A stretch of 64,000 nt of DNA from NCBI RefSeq assembly GCF_001673635.1, contig NZ_LZMH01000046.1:1-64000 (forward strand), given 5' to 3'. Below the pieces are notes generated by a model, which worked only from the letters and a program-made list of their open reading frames with translations, was not told the DNA's origin and ran no database searches. Positions within the stretch are counted from its first letter, which is position 1; every line of letters begins with the position of its first letter. Source of the DNA: Mycobacterium asiaticum (GTDB taxonomy: Bacteria; Actinomycetota; Actinomycetes; Mycobacteriales; Mycobacteriaceae). Both the position numbers and the translations under genes were made by a program. Below are positions 59,183 through 64,000 of the stretch, piece after piece.

Positions 59183-60095
59183 CCACCTGGCGCCCATCGA
59201 GATTCGGGGGCTCACCAAGAACTTCGGATCCGTGCGAGCGCTTGACGGCCTCGACCTGACCGTGGCCGAAGGCGAGGTGCACGGCTTTCTCGGACCCAAC
59301 GGCGCCGGCAAGTCGACCACCATCCGCATCCTGCTGGGTGTGGTGAAAGCCGACGGCGGTACTGCGCGCCTGCTGGGCGGCGATCCGTGGACCGACGCGG
59401 TTCGGCTGCACCGCGAAATCGCCTACGTGCCCGGTGATGTCACGCTATGGCCAGCGTTGACCGGTGGCGAGACCATCGACCTGCTGGCCCGGATGCGCGG
59501 CGGTATCGACCCGAAGCTGCGCGCGGAATTGATCGAGCGTTTCGAATTCGATCCGCGCAAGAAGGTGCGGACCTACTCCAAGGGCAACCGGCAGAAGGTC
59601 TCGTTGATCTCGGCGTTCTCCTCGCGGGCCCGCCTACTGCTGCTCGACGAGCCGACCAGCGGGCTTGACCCGTTGATGGAGAACGTTTTCCAGCAGTGTG
59701 TCAGCGAAGCGCGTGACCGCGGTGTGACGGTGCTGCTGTCCAGTCACATCCTGGCAGAGACCGAGGCGCTCTGTGAGAGGGTCACCATCATCGCTGCCGG
59801 CCGGACCGTCGAGAGCGGGTCGCTGGAATCGATGCGGCACCTCAGCAGGACGTCGATCAAGGCCGAGATGATCGGCGACCCAGGCGATCTCACCCGAATC
59901 AGAGGTGTGGAGGACGTCAGCGTCGAGGGCAATACGGTGCGCGCCCAGGTCGACAGCGAAAGCCTGGGCGAATTGATCCGGGTGCTCGGGGACGCCGGCC
60001 TGCGCAGCCTCGTCAGCCAACCCCCCTCCCTCGAGGAGCTGTTCTTGCGGCACTACAGCACCAACGGGTCGCGCGAGCAGGTGGCGGCGCGATGA
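59172..60095 (+). CDS. ABC exporter ATP-binding protein (Rv1218c-like)
   Basis: 307 residues. Walker [12 protein letters not shown], signature [11 protein letters not shown] (in place of LSGGQ), Walker [14 protein letters not shown], His loop LSSHILAE. Belongs to the DrrA/CcmA-like type-2 exporters and powers the permease encoded next; overlap with the permease start is four bases. ATG 59172 follows AAGGAGAG. In M. tuberculosis it exports novobiocin, pyrazolones and other compounds. Confidence 0.94.
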   Translation: MSANHLAPIEIRGLTKNFGSVRALDGLDLTVAEGEVHGFLGPNGAGKSTTIRILLGVVKADGGTARLLGGDPWTDAVRLHREIAYVPGDVTLWPALTGGETIDLLARMRGGIDPKLRAELIERFEFDPRKKVRTYSKGNRQKVSLISAFSSRARLLLLDEPTSGLDPLMENVFQQCVSEARDRGVTVLLSSHILAETEALCERVTIIAAGRTVESGSLESMRHLSRTSIKAEMIGDPGDLTRIRGVEDVSVEGNTVRAQVDSESLGELIRVLGDAGLRSLVSQPPSLEELFLRHYSTNGSREQVAAR

Positions 60096-61729
60096 GCACC
60101 GCCCTCCTGGATCGCCCGACCCAACACCGCGGGCCGCAGCGCAGTTCCAACTTCAGCGGTACGCTCGGTCTGCTGCGGCTCTATCTGCGCCGGGACCGGA
60201 TTTCATTGCCGCTGTGGGTGTTACTGCTGTCTCTCCCGCTGGGCAGCGTCTACATCGGCAGTATCGAGAAGGTTTACCCCACCCAGGCCGACCGGGCCGG
60301 CTTCGCCACCTCGATCATGGCCAGCCCGGCGCAGCGCGCGCTCTACGGCCAGATCTACAACGACAGCCTTGGCGCCGTGGGCATTTGGAAAGCCGGGATG
60401 TTCCACGTGCTCATCGCGGTCGCGGTCATTCTCACCGTCATCCGGCACACCCGCGCCGACGAGGAGAGCGGGCGGGCCGAATTGATCGACTCGACCGCGG
60501 TCGGCCGCTACGCCAGCCTCACCGCGGCGCTGCTGTTGTCCTTCGGGGCATCCTTGCTGACCGGCCTCATCGGCGCCGCCGGCTTGCTCGCCACCTCAGT
60601 CCCGGTGAGCGGCTCCGTTGCCTTTTGCTCGGCCCTGGCCGCGTCCGGGTTGGTGTTCACGGCGGTGGCCGCGGTGGCCGCGCAGTTGTCCCCGAGCGCC
60701 CGGGTCGCGCGCGGCGTGGCGTTCGCCGTCCTGGGCACCGCATTCACCGTGCGCGCCGTTGGCGACGCGAGTTCTGGCGGGCTGTCTTGGTTTTCGCCCC
60801 TGGGGTGGTCGCTGCAGGTTCGCCCGTATGCGGGTGATCACTGGTGGGTGCTGCTGCTGCACGTGGTGACGACGGTGGCACTGACCGGTGCCGCGTACTG
60901 GCTGCTCGCCGGCCGCGATGTCGGGGCCGGCCTGATCGCCGAACGCGCCGGCCGTAGCACCGCCTCCGCCTGGCTCGGCAACGTTTTTGCGCTGGCGTGG
61001 CGGCTCGACCGCGGTGCGGTGTTGGTGTGGACGGTCGGCCTGGGCCTGTACGGCTTGTTGATCGGCAGCGTGACGCACGGCATCGGTGACGAACTGGGCG
61101 GCGCGTCCGCGCGGGACATCGTCGCGCGTCTCGGCGGCACGGGTGCGGTAGAGCAGGGATTCATCGTGGTCGGGTTCGCCATGCTGGGCATGATCGCCGC
61201 CGCGTTCGCGATCTCCCTGTCCCTGCGGTTGCACCAGGAAGAAGCCGAGCACCGGGCCGAAACCCTGCTCGCGGGAGCGGTTTCCCGCACCCGGCTGCTG
61301 GCAAGTCACTTGGTGATGGCGCTGGGCGGGTCGACGTTCGCGATCCTGCTGTCGGGCCTGGCCGCCGGGCTCGCCTACGGCGCCGCGGCCGGGGACATCG
61401 CCGGCAAACTGCCCACGGTCCTCGGCACCGCCGCCGTGCAGCTGCCCGCGGTCTGGCTGCTGGCGGCGGTGACCGTCGCACTGTTCGGTCTGACACCGCG
61501 CCTCACTCCTGCGGCTTGGGGTGTGCTGGTCGGCTTCGTCGCGGTATACCTGCTCGGTTCGCTGTCGGGCTCCCCGCAATGGTTGCTCGACCTGGAGCCG
61601 TTCACCCACACCCCGCGGGTAGGGGCGGGCGCGTTCAGCGCCGCACCACTGGTTTGGCTGCTCGGGATTGACGCGGCACTGATCGCGTTCGGCGCCATAG
61701 CTTTCCGTCGGAGGGACATGCGGTCATGA
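60092..61729 (+). CDS. ABC exporter permease (Rv1217c-like)
   Basis: 545 residues with about 12 membrane helices arranged in two similar halves, a large fused permease. Start ATGA overlaps the ATPase stop and its own end overlaps the next gene (ATGA), so all four genes form one translation unit. Same position and nearly the same length as Rv1217c. Internal halves ([29 protein letters not shown]) suggest a duplication. Confidence 0.92.
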   Translation: MSTALLDRPTQHRGPQRSSNFSGTLGLLRLYLRRDRISLPLWVLLLSLPLGSVYIGSIEKVYPTQADRAGFATSIMASPAQRALYGQIYNDSLGAVGIWKAGMFHVLIAVAVILTVIRHTRADEESGRAELIDSTAVGRYASLTAALLLSFGASLLTGLIGAAGLLATSVPVSGSVAFCSALAASGLVFTAVAAVAAQLSPSARVARGVAFAVLGTAFTVRAVGDASSGGLSWFSPLGWSLQVRPYAGDHWWVLLLHVVTTVALTGAAYWLLAGRDVGAGLIAERAGRSTASAWLGNVFALAWRLDRGAVLVWTVGLGLYGLLIGSVTHGIGDELGGASARDIVARLGGTGAVEQGFIVVGFAMLGMIAAAFAISLSLRLHQEEAEHRAETLLAGAVSRTRLLASHLVMALGGSTFAILLSGLAAGLAYGAAAGDIAGKLPTVLGTAAVQLPAVWLLAAVTVALFGLTPRLTPAAWGVLVGFVAVYLLGSLSGSPQWLLDLEPFTHTPRVGAGAFSAAPLVWLLGIDAALIAFGAIAFRRRDMRS

Positions 61730-62400
61730 ACATCGGTCTGAAAGCGCTCGCGTCGGGACTGGTCGGTCTGGCGTTGTTCGGTCTGGTCGTGTTTTATCCG
61801 GCCGGCACGCTGAACTATTGGCAAGGCTGGGTTTTCGTCGCGATATTCACTGTCGCCACGATCGCGCCAAGTGCCTACCTGGCTCGGACCAACCCGGCCG
61901 CCCTGCAACGGCGCATGCACGCCGGTCCGAAGGCTGAGACCAGGACCGTCCAGAGATTCATCATCGTCGGAGCATTCGCGGCACTGTTCGCGATGATGGT
62001 TCTCAGCGCGCTCGATCACCGGTTCGGCTGGTCCTCGGTGCCCGCCGCAGTGACGGCGCTCGGCGACGTAATGGTCGCGGTGGGATTGTCCATCGGCATG
62101 CTGACGATCATCCAGAACAACTATGCGGCCGCGACCGTGACGGTGGAGGCCGGCCAGCACGTCGTCTCGACCGGCCTTTACGGCCACCTGCGCCACCCGA
62201 TGTATTTCGGAAACATGATCCTGATGTTGGGGATTCCCTTGGCGCTGGGGTCCTACTGGGGGCTGGTGCTCTTCGTTCCCTCGCTGCTTGTTCTGGTTTT
62301 CCGCATCCGCGACGAAGAGCGGGCACTGGTGGAGGGGCTGAACGGTTACCGCGACTACACCCAGCGGGTGCGCTACCGACTGGTGCCGCACGTGTGGTGA
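61726..62400 (+). CDS. ICMT/PEMT-like membrane methyltransferase (Rv1216c-like)
   Basis: 224 residues, the length of Rv1216c. Five or six membrane helices and the isoprenylcysteine carboxyl-methyltransferase/phospholipid methyltransferase motif GLYGHLRHPMYFGNMILM, with RIRDEERALVEGLNGYRDY at the C-terminus; the HPMY and the later Arg/Glu pair bind SAM. Methyl acceptor unknown, perhaps a lipid or an exported compound of the operon. Confidence 0.85.
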   Translation: MNIGLKALASGLVGLALFGLVVFYPAGTLNYWQGWVFVAIFTVATIAPSAYLARTNPAALQRRMHAGPKAETRTVQRFIIVGAFAALFAMMVLSALDHRFGWSSVPAAVTALGDVMVAVGLSIGMLTIIQNNYAAATVTVEAGQHVVSTGLYGHLRHPMYFGNMILMLGIPLALGSYWGLVLFVPSLLVLVFRIRDEERALVEGLNGYRDYTQRVRYRLVPHVW

Positions 62401-62426
62401 TCACCACCACGTTCTAAGGTAACGGC

Positions 62427-64000
62427 GTGGCGCGAGACCCGTCACCTGCCCTGGACCGGCCGTGGCATAGACCCGGCGCCCTGCGCTATGCGCGGGAGCG
62501 GATCCGCGGAATCGCCAAACCACCCGTTACCGTCACCGATCCCCCGACCTACCTGACCGTCGAGAGAGACGTCGAGGTGCCGACGCGCGACGGAACGGTG
62601 TTGCGTATCAATGTGTTCCGGCCGCACGACCACATCGCGCTGCCGGTGATCCTCAGTGTCCATCCCTATGGCAAAGACGAGCTGCCGAAGCGCCGTCGCA
62701 AGAAATGGGCGTTCTCTGCGCAGTACCGGGCGTTGCGTCAGCCCGCGTCCGTGCGCTTCTCTGCGCTCACCAGCTGGGAGGCGCCCGATCCGGCCTGGTG
62801 GACGGCTCGTGGCTTCGTCGTGGTAAATGCCGACTCCCGCGGCTGTGGACGCTCGGACGGAACCGGGAATCTGCTGTCCCGGCAGGAAGCCGAGGACACC
62901 TACGACTTGGTGCAGTGGTTGGCCGAACACCCGTGGAGCGACGGTCGGGTGCTCATGCTCGGGGTCTCGTATCTGGCCATCAGCCAGTACGCCGTCGCGG
63001 CGTTGCAGCCGCCGGCGCTGCGGGCGATCTGCCCGTGGGAAGGCTTCACCGACGCCTACCGCGACCTGACGTTTCCTGGCGGCGTGCGCGAATCCGGGTT
63101 CACCGGGATGTGGTCACGCGGCGTGCGGCGTCGCACCCGTCAGCAATACGACCTCGAGCAGATGCAGACCGAACACCCGCTGCGCGACGACTTCTGGCGC
63201 TCCGTCGCACCTGATCTGTCGGCAATCGAGGTGCCGATGCTGGTCTGTGGCAGCTTCTCGGACAACAACCTGCACAGCCGCGGCTCGATCCGGGCGTTCA
63301 CAAACAGCGGCTCAAGCCATGCCCGGCTCTACACCCACCGGGGCGGCAAGTGGGCCACTTTCTACTCGGACGAAGCGCGGGACGAGCAGCTGCGCTTCTT
63401 TCGTGCCGTGCTGGACGGCGCGCCCGCGGGCCGCAGCGTCCGGCTGGAAGTGCGCGAAGACCGCGACACCGTCGTCGCGGTGCGCGAGGAGAACGAGTGG
63501 CCCCTTTCCCGCACCCACTGGCGGCCCCTGCACCTGGCCGGGGCCGGTCGGCTGGCCACCGATCCGCCCTCGGCTGCGGGCAGCATCACTTTCGATAGTC
63601 ATTCTCGCGCTGCGGCTTTCAACTGGACGGTGCCTGAGGATATCGAGCTGACGGGTCCGATGGCGGCGCGATTGTGGGTGCAGCTGGATGGTTGCGAGGA
63701 CGCGAATCTATTTGTCGGCGTGGAGAAGTGGCGCAACGGGCGGTACGTCGAGTTCGAAGGGTCCTACGGTTATGGCCGCGACCGGGTGACCACCGGGTGG
63801 CAGCGAGTCCTGCTGCGCGAGTTGGATGCTGAGCTATCCAAGCCCTGGGATCCGGTGCCGGCGCTGAATCGCATCCAGCCCGTGAAGCCGGGCGAGGTGG
63901 TCGCGGTCGACGTGGCGCTGGGCCCGTCGGCGACGCTGTTTCGCGCCGGCGAACAACTGCGCCTGGTGGTTGCCGGCCGCTGGCTCTGGCCGCGCAACCC
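62427..64000 (+). CDS. CocE/NonD-type alpha/beta hydrolase, 5' part (Rv1215c-like)
   Basis: 524 codons visible, open to the last base; the 3' end is missing. GTG 62427 starts a protein with a conserved beta-strand region (VEVPTRDGTVLRINVFRP), VVNADSRGCGRSDG, and nucleophile elbow LGVSYLAISQYA (Ser in GxSY). The X-Pro dipeptidyl-peptidase S15-like fold is followed by the jelly-roll domain (ELTGPMAARLWVQLDG). Corresponds to Rv1215c. 26 bases after the methyltransferase stop, at the end of the exporter operon. Likely an ester or amide hydrolase; substrate unknown. Confidence 0.85.
   Translation, partial: MARDPSPALDRPWHRPGALRYARERIRGIAKPPVTVTDPPTYLTVERDVEVPTRDGTVLRINVFRPHDHIALPVILSVHPYGKDELPKRRRKKWAFSAQYRALRQPASVRFSALTSWEAPDPAWWTARGFVVVNADSRGCGRSDGTGNLLSRQEAEDTYDLVQWLAEHPWSDGRVLMLGVSYLAISQYAVAALQPPALRAICPWEGFTDAYRDLTFPGGVRESGFTGMWSRGVRRRTRQQYDLEQMQTEHPLRDDFWRSVAPDLSAIEVPMLVCGSFSDNNLHSRGSIRAFTNSGSSHARLYTHRGGKWATFYSDEARDEQLRFFRAVLDGAPAGRSVRLEVREDRDTVVAVREENEWPLSRTHWRPLHLAGAGRLATDPPSAAGSITFDSHSRAAAFNWTVPEDIELTGPMAARLWVQLDGCEDANLFVGVEKWRNGRYVEFEGSYGYGRDRVTTGWQRVLLRELDAELSKPWDPVPALNRIQPVKPGEVVAVDVALGPSATLFRAGEQLRLVVAGRWLWPRN

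Overview
The window reads as chromosomal DNA of a slow-growing, non-tuberculous Mycobacterium. The evidence is high G+C with GTG/TTG starts, many leaderless-type promoters (TANNNT 6-8 bases before the start codon), a PPE-MPTR protein, mycobacterial lipoproteins (LprE, LpqZ, LpqY), Kgd, the SigE-RseA-HtrA-TatB stress locus and the LpqY-SugABC trehalose importer. Gene order follows, from memory, M. tuberculosis H37Rv Rv1266c down to Rv1215c in inverted orientation. The species cannot be fixed from the sequence alone.

Layout. 0-5.7 kb: 3' end of a PknH-type kinase, an Rv1265-like gene preceded by a triple ATG-TAA repeat, a class III adenylyl cyclase, a MUG-type DNA glycosylase, amidase AmiB2 and a HIT protein. 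5.8-17.5 kb: a 1320-residue dual GGDEF/EAL membrane protein, two flavoenzymes, UdgB, the efflux pump Tap with a WhiB7-like promoter, a GlcD-like FAD oxidase, CYP130 and its TetR neighbour. 17.6-24.1 kb (minus strand): a tightly packed chain deaD - acyltransferase 3 - MFS - OlsB/GNAT-type acyltransferase - SidA/IucD-type N-hydroxylase; the last three look like inserted cargo. 24.2-36.7 kb: LprE, a RecB-like nuclease/RNase H-like exonuclease/helicase fusion, a second MFS exporter, an Rv1249c-like membrane protein, Kgd and two tandem SDR genes. 36.7-41.7 kb: LpqZ, a malic enzyme, malate dehydrogenase, CorA and a SUFU-domain gene. 41.7-46.5 kb: the trehalose importer operon. 46.6-56.3 kb: DUF4190, MgtE-N/CBS, DUF1003, lytic transglycosylase, Mrp, TatB, HtrA, RseA, SigE and an O-methyltransferase. 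56.3-64 kb: a PPE-MPTR gene, then a TetR-controlled ABC exporter operon ending in a CocE-type hydrolase cut by the window end.

How it works together. The conserved backbone combines cell-envelope stress response (SigE/RseA/HtrA/TatB), central carbon metabolism (Kgd, Mdh, malic enzyme, trehalose recycling) and drug or metabolite efflux (Tap, two MFS pumps, the Rv1219c-1217c-like exporter). Onto this backbone are placed genes that I do not recall at the H37Rv locus: the MUG glycosylase, GGDEF/EAL protein, N-hydroxylase cassette, second SDR, malic enzyme, SUFU protein and PPE-MPTR. The toxin-antitoxin, PE_PGRS and lpqX-region genes of H37Rv are missing. No tRNA, rRNA, insertion sequence, CRISPR array or phage gene was seen. 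No stretch longer than 300 bases lacks a gene; the longest gap is 1905-2168.
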